Assembly (NCBI GenBank): GCA_017987895.1
Contig: JAGNSU010000006.1
Coordinates: 27,006 to 91,005, forward strand
From: Flavobacteriales bacterium
GTDB taxonomy: Bacteria; Bacteroidota; Bacteroidia; Flavobacteriales_F; PHOS-HE28
Direction: 5' to 3'
Length of the DNA: 64,000 bases
The first letter of the stretch is position 1. Each line of letters opens with the position of its first letter. Shown piece after piece: positions 38,311 through 48,500 of this stretch. The notes under the pieces are model-generated. The model had not been told where the DNA came from. It made no database searches and was given only the letters and a program-made list of their open reading frames with translations. The translations under genes were made by a program, and so were the position numbers.

Positions 38311-38330
38311 CTTCCCCATGTCGGGGAGAT
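38311..38330. promoter_or_regulatory. Palindrome CCCC-ATGTC-GGGG upstream of the DksA-like gene
   Basis: CTTCCCCATGTCGGGGAGAT has the same CCCC-N5-GGGG form, with related central bases, as the site at 27573-27591. It lies about 107 bases before the DksA-like start and about 100 bases from the divergent lipoprotein start, so it could control either. Confidence 0.45.
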
Positions 38331-38426
38331 ACTTACCCGATCGGAACGCGCGAACGGCCTCTGTTCCTTATAGGACCATTTGGCATGGGTTGCGCTGTGC
38401 TGGCCCATGCTTAACGAGGACGAACT

Positions 38427-38855
38427 ATGCGGACCACTATGAACACAATGAACACATCGGGCAACGACCGAACGGCCCCGTTGCGCTACTCGGCCGAAGA
38501 ACTCGCGGAGTTCGCAGCGATCATCCGCGCCAAACTCACCGCTGCGGAGGAGGACCTTCGAACGGCCATGGGGTCCTTATCGCATCTCGCATCCAACGGA
38601 ACGGAAGACACCTACTCCGGGACCGCAGGGCTCGAGGAGGGGAACCCATCGCTGGAACGCGAGGAATTGATGATGGTGGCCGCCCGGCAGCAGAAGTTCA
38701 TCCAGGAACTAAAGCTCGCTTTGGAGCGCATCCGCTTGGGAACCTACGGCATCTGCCGGGTGAGCGGTGCGCGCATTCCGAAGGAACGCCTGCAACTGGT
38801 GCCGCATACCACCACATGCATCGCAGCGAAGCAGGAACGATCCCAGAACCCCTGA
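38427..38855 (+). CDS. TraR/DksA-family regulator with reduced zinc finger
   Basis: 142 residues starting MRTTMNTMNTSGNDRTAPLR. A coiled-coil hairpin (YSAEELAEFAAIIRAKLTAA to MMVAARQQKFIQELKLALER) precedes the C-terminal globular part (LGTYGICRVSGARIPKERLQ, VPHTTTCIAAKQ). The zinc finger has only two Cys (CRVS and CIAAK) instead of four, as in many Bacteroidota TraR/DksA-like proteins, so it probably folds without zinc or binds it differently. Such proteins enter the RNA polymerase secondary channel and adjust transcription, often with ppGpp. Downstream codons for Met (38439, 38448) are alternative starts. The SDR gene starts two bases after the stop. Confidence 0.85.
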   Translation: MRTTMNTMNTSGNDRTAPLRYSAEELAEFAAIIRAKLTAAEEDLRTAMGSLSHLASNGTEDTYSGTAGLEEGNPSLEREELMMVAARQQKFIQELKLALERIRLGTYGICRVSGARIPKERLQLVPHTTTCIAAKQERSQNP

Positions 38856-38857
38856 GC

Positions 38858-39718
38858 ATGCAAAAGAGTGGGGACAAACGGGCTTTGTGGCCACGGCAGC
38901 GTCAACGCGCACCGGGGTCGGAGAAGCGCATGCGGCCGGTTCCAATCGCGCTGCGGGCGAAACCCGATCGCCGCCTCAAGGGGAGGGTGGCCCTTATCAC
39001 AGGAGGCGATAGCGGCATTGGAAGAGCAGTGGCCGTGGCGTACGCGCAGGAAGGTTGTGACGTGGCGATCGCCTATTGGAATGAGCATGCCGATGCGCGC
39101 GCCACGCAGCGGTTGGTGGAAGAACAGGGCCGAGAGTGCCTACTGTTGCCCGGCGACCTCGCGGAGCGCGGTGCATGCGTACGCGCGGTGCGCAAGACGG
39201 TGGCGTACTTCGGGCAGCTCGATATCCTGGTGAACAATGCGGGTATGCACACGCCGCGGAAGGAACTGGGGACCATTTCCGAACGACAGCTCACACGCAC
39301 CTTCGCGGTGAACGTGTTCGCGTGTTTCCACCTGGCACAGGAGGCGTTGAAGGTGATGGAACGCGGAGCGTGCATCATCCAGACCACTTCTGTCACCGCG
39401 TATCGCGGAAGTGCGCACCTGATCGACTATGCGGCCACCAAAGGCGCATTGGTCTCCTTCACGCGCTCCCTTTCCGCGGCATTGGTCGATCGCGGGATCC
39501 GCGTGAACGCTGTAGCCCCAGGTCCGGTGTGGACGCCACTGATCGTTTCCAGCTTCCCGCCGAAGAAGGTCGCGGAATTCGGTTCTGATGCGCCCATGCA
39601 GCGCGCGGCGCAACCGTCGGAGATCGCACCCTGCTATGTGTTCCTGGCCAGCGCCGACAGTTCGTTCATTACAGGTCAGGTAATGCACCCGAACGGTGGT
39701 GAAATAGTGAACGGTTGA
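38858..39718 (+). CDS. Short-chain dehydrogenase/reductase (YghA-like)
   Basis: 286 residues. The Rossmann motif LITGGDSGIGRAVAVAYAQE binds NAD(P). The active-site Ser and Tyr-x3-Lys appear in TTSVTAYRGSAHLIDYAATKG, then NAVAPGPVWTPLI and the ending FITGQVMHPNGGEIVNG. A 35-residue basic N-terminal lead is longer than usual, as in YghA-type oxidoreductases and other stress-associated SDRs. The substrate is unknown; related enzymes reduce aldehydes such as isobutyraldehyde or methylglyoxal. The ATG at 38858 lies two bases after the DksA-like stop, suggesting cotranscription. Confidence 0.88.
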   Translation: MQKSGDKRALWPRQRQRAPGSEKRMRPVPIALRAKPDRRLKGRVALITGGDSGIGRAVAVAYAQEGCDVAIAYWNEHADARATQRLVEEQGRECLLLPGDLAERGACVRAVRKTVAYFGQLDILVNNAGMHTPRKELGTISERQLTRTFAVNVFACFHLAQEALKVMERGACIIQTTSVTAYRGSAHLIDYAATKGALVSFTRSLSAALVDRGIRVNAVAPGPVWTPLIVSSFPPKKVAEFGSDAPMQRAAQPSEIAPCYVFLASADSSFITGQVMHPNGGEIVNG

Positions 39719-39768
39719 GCGGGGATCATGACGGCGCGCTCCCCCTGTGAACGCATCGGAGGCCTTGC

Positions 39769-40116
39769 TCACATGTGCCCCGGTCGCTCAGCGCACCACT
39801 TCGTCCACTTGGCCCATTGCTCCGGCGTGAGCAATGCATGAAGCTGTTCCTCATATCGCTTCAGCACAGCGCCGCTGATCTCCGCATCTGTCGCTTTGCT
39901 TTCTGGCGTTACGGCGCAATCGGTCTTGCAAGCCGTCTGCATGTGCCTCACTTTCGCCAATTGTTCTTCGGACAGGCCGACGGCGATCCAGGCCTGATCA
40001 TCCGTTTCCACGAAACAGGTTCCGGAGTACTTTAGCTCAAGTGGTGGAAGTTCCTGTGCGATCGCTGGCATCAGGCTGAGAAGGAGAACGGCGAGGGTGA
40101 AGGATGTGCGTGCCAT
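39769..40116 (-). CDS. Small secreted protein, Spy-like ending
   Basis: 115 residues. Signal peptide MARTSFTLAVLLLSLMPAIA with cleavage near QELPP, then SGTCFVETDDQAWIAVGLSE and a helical end LKRYEEQLHALLTPEQWAKW. The LTPEQWxxW motif resembles Spy/LTxxQ-type periplasmic proteins and the ending of the gene at 26735-27265. Several Cys (residues near 33, 62, 66, 107) may form disulfides. Predicted periplasmic; function unknown. It converges on the SDR gene. Confidence 0.72.
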   Translation of the reverse strand: MARTSFTLAVLLLSLMPAIAQELPPLELKYSGTCFVETDDQAWIAVGLSEEQLAKVRHMQTACKTDCAVTPESKATDAEISGAVLKRYEEQLHALLTPEQWAKWTKWCAERPGHM

Positions 40117-40173
40117 GATCGTTGGTGTGAGGGGGGCATTTCACTTTAAGCAATACGCGTACCCAGCGAACGA

Positions 40174-40413
40174 TCAACTGTCCGCCCTGTCCTTCACTTC
40201 CTTCACCCCGGTCTGCCGGGCGCAGTTAGCGCAGCAGAACATGCTGCCGTCTGATTCCATGCCGTGCCCGATAATGCGGCAACCGCAATGGGCGCATACC
40301 GGTGCGAGCAGGTGTATGGCGCACTCGAAGCTGTCGAAGGTGTGCTTCTCGCCGTTCTGATGGATCTCGAAGGACTTGTCGTAATCGTTCCCGCACTTGG
40401 AGCAGCGTGCCAT
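40174..40413 (-). CDS. Cys-rich metallothionein-like / zinc-ribbon protein
   Basis: 79 residues starting MARCSKCGNDYDKSFEIHQN. It contains eight or nine Cys in CSKCG, FECAIHLLAPVCAHCGCRII and MFCCANCAR, with several His, enough for two metal sites. Short proteins of this layout are conserved in many bacteria and are often annotated as metallothionein or zinc-ribbon proteins. They probably bind Zn or other metal ions in the cytosol. The longer frame upstream of the ATG at 40413 is non-coding in appearance. The gap 40414-40724 upstream holds only the hairpin at 40479-40502 and a possible 51-codon frame (40543-40698, plus) that I do not support. Confidence 0.78.
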   Translation of the reverse strand: MARCSKCGNDYDKSFEIHQNGEKHTFDSFECAIHLLAPVCAHCGCRIIGHGMESDGSMFCCANCARQTGVKEVKDRADS

Positions 40414-40478
40414 GATGTGAGGTGTTGGTATACGCGAACAGCGGCAACAACCATGCTTCGCACATCCACCAACGCGAA

Positions 40479-40502
40479 GGGCAGGGAACGAAGTCCCTGC
40501 CC
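40479..40502 (-). terminator. Hairpin between the ChaB-like and Zn-ribbon genes
   Basis: GGGCAGGGA and TCCCTGCCC form a perfect 9-bp stem with an ACGAAG loop. It lies about 220 bases after the leftward gene at 40725 and 66 bases before the Zn-ribbon start, so it could end the upstream transcript. Confidence 0.5.
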
Positions 40503-40724
40503 TGCTTGGAGAGGATGTCGAACGGAATGTCTCCGAAGAGCCATGAACGTTGACCACCCTGCCGTTCGATGGTTCCCGAGCGTTCGCATGTTGGTCACCG
40601 TCATTTCCCTTTCCGCGGATAGTGTGCTGGAACTGCTTGCCAAGCGGCGCGCAGAACGGTGGTGGGCAGTGCGTGTAGCGGTCGTTCCACAAGGTTGAGG
40701 CGAGCGGGGATACCTCTTCCACCA

Positions 40725-40997
40725 CTATTTGCTCCTGGCGCTCTTCTTCGCGGATGCGCTCGTACGCGTGGTTCCCTTTGTCGCGGAACGCTTGGCGCTC
40801 GCGGGTGCTCGCTTGCTGCTCGCGCTCTTACGGCCACTACCGCTCTTCTTTCCGCCGCCGTCCTCCTTGTTCACAGTGGCCCAGGCACGGCTCTCGGCTT
40901 CTTCGGTGGGCACTCCTTTCTTCTTATAGCCCTCTTCGATGTGTTCGGCTTTCCGTATCTGCTTTTCGGTGTAAGCGCTTTTGTCTCCGCGTGGCAT
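40725..40997 (-). CDS. Small Lys/Ser-rich protein with conserved N-terminus (so-called plasmid stabilization protein)
   Basis: 90 residues starting MPRGDKSAYTEKQIRKAEHI, then EEGYKKKGVPTEEAESRAWA, TVNKEDGGGKKSGSGRK and a tail of Ser, Ala, Lys and Arg. The N-terminal 50 residues match a conserved family annotated as plasmid stabilization protein with no shown plasmid role; members are chromosomal and often sit near Ku/LigD, DUF892 and CsbD genes. The basic tail could contact DNA or RNA. The in-frame extension before the ATG at 40997 is unlike protein. Confidence 0.82.
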   Translation of the reverse strand: MPRGDKSAYTEKQIRKAEHIEEGYKKKGVPTEEAESRAWATVNKEDGGGKKSGSGRKSASSKRAPASAKRSATKGTTRTSASAKKSARSK

Positions 40998-41064
40998 GGT
41001 TGGTCGGTTTTCCGACACATGGGCAGATCCTGCACCGGCCACGAGAAGGGCCACCTGGAATGGC

Positions 41065-41094
41065 GACGGACAGGTACCGAAGTACCTGTCCGTC
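41065..41094. terminator. Strong hairpin between leftward genes
   Basis: GACGGACAGGTAC and GTACCTGTCCGTC form a perfect 13-bp stem with a CGAA tetraloop. It lies 134 bases after the stop of the 41228 gene and 67 bases before the start of the next leftward gene. Confidence 0.7.
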
Positions 41095-41227
41095 TATTCC
41101 TGCTAATCCGAAGAATGATCTTTTGGATGGAGCGGGTTTGGTCGCACCACGGCGGAGATCATGCCGGGTGTCGGGCTAAGCGCGGTCGTGTTGCTTGCGA
41201 GGAGCGGATCGCACGTACCAGCCTATC

Positions 41228-42310
41228 TCAGTGGGCGATCGCTTGGGCGAAATCGCGTTCGGTGATGGAGCGGTCATCCTGGAAGTAGTAGACCGCGCCG
41301 AAAGCATGCGTGACCCTGCGGTATTCCTGCACGGCACCGTTCGGGTCGGTGAACCGGACGATGCGGGTCACACGGCGTGGCTCGGAAATGAGTTCCTCGG
41401 TCCGCGAAAATCCCCCTCTCGCTACCGGAGCGGCAGCGATCGATGCACCTCCTTGATCGGGGACCTGGGCGACCGGTGCATGGCCCAAGTGAACGGCATC
41501 GCGCTTCACAACGGTTCGCGCGGGGTCGAACGCGGACACATCCACGCTGCGGGGTCGCGTTGTCGGCAGGGTAGCGGTGGGCACGACCGGGATCACCGGC
41601 GCTATCGGCGATACGATGTCCGATCCGCGCGTTTCCGTATTCCCTTCTGTTCCGCGCCGCGACGATACCACATGCACCATGCGGGGTACACGGCCCACCA
41701 TCGGGGCGATGGTGCCTTCCTGTATGGCCACAGCAACCCCGGGTGCCGCATTGTGTTCGCCCGGGGGGCGGTCCACCACGATCGCGGAGGCGATCGGCGC
41801 TGGCACCTTCGGATCCACTCCGGTCTCCCGGATCGAACGCATGCGCTCTTTCAACTCCTCCTCCACGCGTATGATGTACCGCGTCTCATAGCCGAAATCC
41901 TTCAGGGCATGCACGTAGCGCACGAAGCCCACCGGGCCTTCGTAAACGAACATGCGCTCAGGCGTCAGGCTTTCCAAGGTGACCTGGAAGGGGAACTGGA
42001 ATTCCGTCCCGTGCATTTCCACGGGAACGCGTGTATCGAAGTACACCTCCTTGGTGGGGCACCCCGCACGTTGCACGCTGATCAGGTACACATCGTCCAG
42101 TGGCAGGTCGAGCGTGATGTGTTTGGAGCCGATCGGTAGCCCGTACGAAGCGGCATTTCCCGGCACTACCGTCACCGTCGCACTATGGAGGTCGGCCCCC
42201 TTCACGCGGATGATCCCATCGGCCTTCAGCACACCGCGGGCAGCGAACGCACCGAACGAAAGGAGGAGCGAGAGCGGGAGGACGGTTGAGCGTAGTGGCG
42301 GGATCGACAT
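41228..42310 (-). CDS. Secreted hypothetical protein (360 aa)
   Basis: 360 residues. Signal peptide MSIPPLRSTVLPLSLLLSFG with cleavage near FAARG. The first 130 residues look like a beta-sandwich (GADLHSATVTVVPGNAASYG, SKHITLDLPLDDVYLISVQR, KEVYFDTRVPVEMHGTEFQF), the style of peptidase-associated or Ig-like domains. A basic helical part follows (YVHALKDFGYETRYIIRVEE), then about 130 residues of Pro/Val/Arg-rich linker. The C-terminal 50 residues (VTRIVRFTDPNGAVQEYRRV to AVYYFQDDRSITERDF) form another small beta unit. The start at 42310 opens the signal peptide. No family is recognised; probably an exported envelope protein. Confidence 0.75.
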   Translation of the reverse strand: MSIPPLRSTVLPLSLLLSFGAFAARGVLKADGIIRVKGADLHSATVTVVPGNAASYGLPIGSKHITLDLPLDDVYLISVQRAGCPTKEVYFDTRVPVEMHGTEFQFPFQVTLESLTPERMFVYEGPVGFVRYVHALKDFGYETRYIIRVEEELKERMRSIRETGVDPKVPAPIASAIVVDRPPGEHNAAPGVAVAIQEGTIAPMVGRVPRMVHVVSSRRGTEGNTETRGSDIVSPIAPVIPVVPTATLPTTRPRSVDVSAFDPARTVVKRDAVHLGHAPVAQVPDQGGASIAAAPVARGGFSRTEELISEPRRVTRIVRFTDPNGAVQEYRRVTHAFGAVYYFQDDRSITERDFAQAIAH

Positions 42311-42525
42311 GGCAGTGCTTTGCACCGGACATGCTCGAACGCAGTGCCAATGTCGGTGCGGTTCAGCGCTTCCCTGATCACCGACGCGCGGTGGCCTGTG
42401 TTCCACGGAGTTGCGAAGAACGAAGCGCTCGAACGCCGGGGCGTAGGCCTGTGCGTGCCGTGCCGCCAGCGCGCATGGCCTGCCACAACAGCGGACAAGG
42501 TGTGAAAGTGGTTCCTCGCTCCTGA

Positions 42526-45500
42526 CTAGGCTCCCACGTGCGGCTTCGCCTCCGCGATCACCCGCTCCAATGTGGTCCGTTCCATCGGCTTCACCACATG
42601 TCTATCGAAGCCCGCATCCTGGGACTTCCTGCGGTCCTCTTCCTGGCCCCAGCCGGAAACGGCGATGATGTGGATGCGTTTGCCATGCTCGGTTGCGCGG
42701 ATGGCGGCGCAGGCCTCATAACCGTTCATTCTCGGCATGCCAATGTCCATCAAGATCACATCGGGCCGGAACGTCCCGGCCATGGCCACGGCATGCTCGC
42801 CATCGTTCGCCACGGCTACAGCATGCCCCATCTTCTTCAGGATCATCGACATGGAAAGGGCGATGTCCTCGTTATCGTCCACCACCAGCACACGGCGTGA
42901 GGAGACAGCGACCGGGTCACCCTTCGCCGCTTTGGCGTGCGTCGGCATTTCCACCGTGGCCAACAAGGGCAGACGCACGATGAACTCGCTGCCTTTGCCC
43001 AGGCCTTCGCTGCGGCCTTCCACTTCGCCATGATGCATGCGCACCAGTCGCTGCACCACGTTCAACCCGATGCCCAGACCACCATTGGTTCGGCTCTTTC
43101 CCGATGTGTCCACCTGTGCGAACATGTCGAACACCCGACCGATCGCAGCGGGCTCAATGCCGATCCCATTGTCCCGCACCAGGATGACCGCGTGATCGTT
43201 CTCCTTGTGCATGCGCAGATCGATACGACCTCCTTGCGGAGTATACTTCGCTGCATTGTTCAACAGGTTCGACACGACTTGATTGAGGCGATCACGATCA
43301 CCATGCACTACGAGGTCGGTGGAACTCAGTTCCACATGCAACTCGTGCTCATGCTGGTCGATGAGCGGCTTGCTCGTTTCCATGGCACTTCCGATCACCT
43401 CCGCGAGCCGCACATCCTCTTTCACCAGATCGATCTTGCCCCGGCTGATGCGGCTCAGGTCCATCAGGTCGTCCACGAGCCGCACCATGTGATCGAGCTG
43501 GCGCACCATCATGGCGCGTGTGGTCTCGAGCATCTGCGGATCGTCCGGAGCCAGTTCCATCAGTTGCAAACCGTTCTTCAATGGCGCAAGAGGATTACGT
43601 AGCTCGTGCGCCAGGGTCGCCAGGAAGTGGTCCTTGTGCCTTGCGCTTTCCTCCAGCGCCTCTTCAGCCAGCTTCTGTTCGGTGATGTCGGTATTGGTAC
43701 CGAACCAGCGTTGCACGTTGCCCGCATCGTCCATGATGGGTACAGAACGGGAAAGGAACCAGCGATACTCGCCGGTGGTGGACCTGAGGCGGAAGACATG
43801 CTCCCAGGGCTCACCCTTCTGTTGGGCGATGGAGTAAGAGGCGACCATGTCATCGAAGTGCGCGGGATCCACGGCTTTGCCCCAGCCGCCATCGTTCATC
43901 TCTTCGACACCCATGCCGGTGTATTCGGTCCAGCGCCGGTTCACCCACGTGATCCGGCCGTCGGCATCGGCCACATAGGCCATCTGGCTCATGTTGTCGG
44001 CAAGCATGCGGCGGCGACCCTCGGTTCGCTCAAGCTCTTCGCGAGCGTTGCGTTCGTCCGTCACATCGGTATTGGTACCGAACCAGCGCAGCACCTTGCC
44101 ATCCGCATCGCGCACCGGGAAGGCCCGGGACAGGAACCAGCGGTACTTACCGTCAGCACCCCGGATCGGGAAGGTGTCCTCCCAGTCCTTCTCTCGCAGA
44201 ATGTGGTCCTTGAATTTCTCGGCCACACGATCCACGTGATCGGGATGGTGGATCTTCTGCCAGCCCCAACCGCGCATTTCCTCCAGGGTGGTGCCCGAGT
44301 ATTCGAACCACCGTTTGTTGTACCAGTTGATATCGCCATCGGGCTCGGCGATCCAGGCGAGCTGGCCGATGTTGTCGGCCAACAGCCGAAAACGTTCTTC
44401 GCTCCGTCGAAGTCGTTCATCGGCCTCACGCGTGCTGGTGATATCGGTGAGCGTACCGAACCAACGAACCACCGTGCCATCGGGATCGCGCACGGGCATG
44501 GCCGTGGCGAGGAACCAGTGGTACTTACCCTCCTTGCTCTTGAGCGGGAATTGCTCTTCCCACTGCTCGCCCTTCGCGGCGCGCGCTTTCAGGGACTCCG
44601 TGACGCGCTCGAAATGATCGGGATGATGCAGACTTTTGGCGTCCATTCGGATCTGTTCACCGGTCATTCCGGTGAACTCGAACCAGCGTTTGTTGAACCA
44701 CATGGTGCTGCCATCGGCTTCGGCCATCCAGATCAACTGCACCACATTGTCCGCAAGCAGGTGGAAGCGCTCTTCGCTCGATCGGATGATCTCCCGCGCG
44801 CGCTTCTCTTCGGTGATGTCGCGGATGGTCTTGGACGCGCCGACGATCTCTCCGTGTTCGTTCTTCAAAGGTGAGAGCGTGAGGGCGACCTGAACGGCAG
44901 AACCGTCCTTGTGCAAGCGCACGGACTCGTAGTGTTCAATGCGTTCGCCCCGCTTGAGCCGATCGAAGAGGGTCCTTTCCTCTTCCTGCCGATCAGGGGG
45001 GAACAGTAGTGTGTTCGGCTTGCCGATGATCTCCTTGGCGGTGTATCCGAACATGCGTTCCGCGCCCTTGTTCCAGCTGGTAAGGATACCGTTGAGGTCT
45101 TTGGAGATGATGGCATCTTCGGAAGATTCAACGATAGCCGCCAAGCGCCGAGCGGCTTCCTCGGCCTCCTTGCGCTGGTTTATGTTCATGGTGCCGCCCA
45201 TCATGCGCACCGGCCGACCCCCTTCGCGCAACACCACCGCACTGGTATACACCCAATTCACCACACCCTCCGCGTTCATCGTGCGGAACTCCACCTCGTA
45301 GGGCGCATCTTTCTCCAAGGCCGCCTTGATGGCCGTGGAGATCCGCTCACGGTCATCGGGATGGATCAGCGCGGCATATCCCTTCATGGTGGGTTCGAAG
45401 GACCCCTTCTCCACCCCATGGATCTGGTACACGGGGTCGGTCCATGTGATGGTGTCCGCAATGATGTCCCAATCCCAGACGCCGAGTTTGCCTGTGCCGG

Positions 45501-48500
45501 TCACCACGCGCAGGCGCTCTTCGTCCAGTTTCCTTTCGGTGATGTCGAGGATCATGGCCATGAACGATCGCTTCGCGCCATTCTCCACGAGCTGCAGGTG
45601 TACCTCCACCGGATAATCAGTGCCATCGGCACGGCGGTGTATGGTATGGAAGAGGAGCTTGTCCTTATCGCCGCTGAGAAGCGGCTTCACCAGGGCATTG
45701 AATTGCCGGAAACTGAATTCGGGCTTGATGTCGACCGGCGTCATGTCGCGCATCTGCTCGAGGGTGTACCCCAGGTTGCTCAGCGCGCCATGGTTCACAT
45801 ATTCGAATCTCAGATCCTCCAGAGCGAAGATGTATATCTCGTTCAGGCTGCGTTCGAGCATGCCCGCAAGCTGCCGCCGTTCGATATCAGCCTGCTGGCG
45901 CTCGGTGATGTCCTCAACCATGCTGACGATGAAGCGTTCCGTCCCCAATATGACCACCTCCGCATTGCTTCGCACGAGCAATTTGGAACCGTCAGGGCGT
46001 ACCATTTCGATCTCCACATCCCGCGTATGGCCTGTGGAATGCAGACCGTCGAGTATCTTCTTCCGCGCCTTCGTATCCTTGATGAGACCGAGTTCAACAC
46101 TGGTCTTGCCGATCATCGCAGCAGAGGGAATGCCGACCATCGCGGCGTAAGCCGGATTCACATCCACCATATGCCCATCGGCATCAGCGAGCACGATGCC
46201 GATGGGGGAATGCTGGAAGACGGCTTTGAAGCGCTCTTCGCTGAGGGCAAGGGCAGCGGCGCTCACCCGCTGTTGTTCCAATTCCCGCTGCACGGCAGCA
46301 TGCAGATCGGCATTGTCGATGGCCAAGGCGGCTTGTGCGGCCAAGGTGGTCACCATCTCCTCGGACTCTCGCGTGAAGCGTGCCGGCTCCGGATGACCGA
46401 AGAACAAGCCGCCCAGCACCTTGCCATCGCGTGAAGTCACCGGAACGGCGAGATAGCTGCACACGGGCGGATGCCCCTTGGGCATGCCGAGATGCGGTGC
46501 CATGTGGCCGTAGCGGGGATCCTTGCGCACATCATCGATGCGCAGCGTGCCTTCGCCCCGGAAGGTGGGACCGAACAGTTCCGTGGCCCGTGGCATGGGG
46601 AATTCCGCGAAGGCCTCGCGCGGAAGTCCTGACAGCGTGTAGAGCATGTACGACTTGCCCTCCGCATTTGCGACGTTGTAGAAGAACGCACCGAACTGCG
46701 CGCCGGAAACCTCCCGTGCGGTATCGGTCACGGCTTGCACGATCTTCTCCGTGTCCAGTTCCGCGATGAGGGTATCGCCCATGGCGTTCATCAGCTCCAA
46801 TGCGCGCGTGCGGTGCTTCAGCGCCAATTCGGCGACCTTGCGCTCGGTGATGTCCAGTGTGGCGCCAAGCATGCGCACAGGACGACCGTCCACCCGTAGC
46901 ACCGAAGCATTGGTGAACAACCAGACGACCCGCCCATCTGGCCGCACGGCGCGGAACTCCACCTCATAGCGGGTTCCCTCGTTCAGCGCGCGGTCGATGG
47001 CGGTGGAAACACGCTCCCGGTCCTCCGGATGCACCAGTTGCGCGAAGCCTTTCACCGATGAATCGAACTTCTCCGGCTTCACGCCGTGGATCGCATAGAG
47101 CGAATCGCTCCACGTGATCCTGTCGCCCGGCACATCCCAATCCCAGATCCCCACTTTGCCCGTGCGCGTGGCCAGTTCCAGGCGCTCCTGGCTCTCGCGC
47201 AAGGAGTCGTTGCGCTGCTGTAGTTCCTCGTTGATGGTGGCGAACTCCTCGTTGATGGATTGCAACTCCTCCTTGCTCGTCTCCAGTTCCTCGTTGATGC
47301 TCTGCAACTCTTCGTTGCTGGACACCACCTCTTCGTTGGAGGCTTGCAATTCCTGCGTGGTGATCTCGCTTTCCTCGCTCACTAGTCGCACTTGTTCGCG
47401 TGCGTCGCGCAACTCCTGTTCAAGCTGGGCGATCCGCTTGTCGCGTGCATCCATCGCTCGCTTGCCATGTGTTCCCTTGGCGGTGGGGCCGGGGTCGGAC
47501 AGCGGTACGCCCTCCTCTTTGAAGAGCACCAGATAGTGTGGATCACGTGTGCCGCCCAAGGGCAGCACTTCGATGCTCACATCCTGCAGGACACTGTTCA
47601 AGCGGATGGGGATGCCGCTCTTGCGCACGGGAATGTTCTCCTTGCGCGCTTTGTGCAACAACGCCCGCAGCTCGAAGGCGAGATCATCGCGCACCATCTT
47701 CAGCAGGCTGAGGCTGGCGCGCCCGGTGCTGGGGCCGAGGAACGGTGCCGTGGATCCCAGGAAGCGAACGATCTCCAGGTCCTTGTTCACCAGCACGCTC
47801 GCGGGCACGTAGCGGTGCAGGAGCAACTGCTCCATCTCGCGATCCATGTCGCCGCGCGGACCGACCAATCGGGGTGTTGAAGGCCGCGCGCCATTGGAAG
47901 AAGGGGTCGCTGGCGCAGGTTTGTACCGCAGGTCGAAGTCCAGTCGATTGCTACCACGACGCTTCTTGCGGTACACCTTGTGATCGCGATCGGGTTGTAT
48001 GAAGATGTCGCCTGCGTTCGCGGGCGTCTCCGACTTTCCAAGAACGAGGAAGCCCGTAGGTTTCAGTCCGTAGTGGAAGGATCTGAGGATGCGTTCCTGT
48101 GCGGTGCCTTCCAGGTAGATCAGTACGTTCTGGCAACTGATCAGGTCCACGCGGCTGAAGGGCGGATCCTTCAACAGGTCGTGCTTGGCGAACACGCACA
48201 TGTCGCGGATCGGCTTGATCACCTGGTAGTGACCGTCAACATGCATGAAGAACTTGGTCACCCTATCCGGCGCCATGTCCTGCAGTGCGCTCTTCTTGTA
48301 GATGCCCAGGCGCGCTTTCTCGATGGTGCGCTCGTTGAGGTCGGTGGCGAAGATCTGCACCGGGGTGTTCATGGCCTGCTCGCCGAGGAATTCCAGCAGC
48401 GTGATGGCGATGGACACCACTTCTTCACCACCGGCGCAGGCGGGCACCCAGATCCGCAGCGCATCGGTGGCTGGCCTGTCCTTGAAGAGCTCGGGAAATA

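Noticed and set aside
40543..40698. Possible 51-residue plus-strand ORF
   Set aside because: It starts in the gap upstream of the Zn-ribbon gene, has no ribosome-binding site and no family match.
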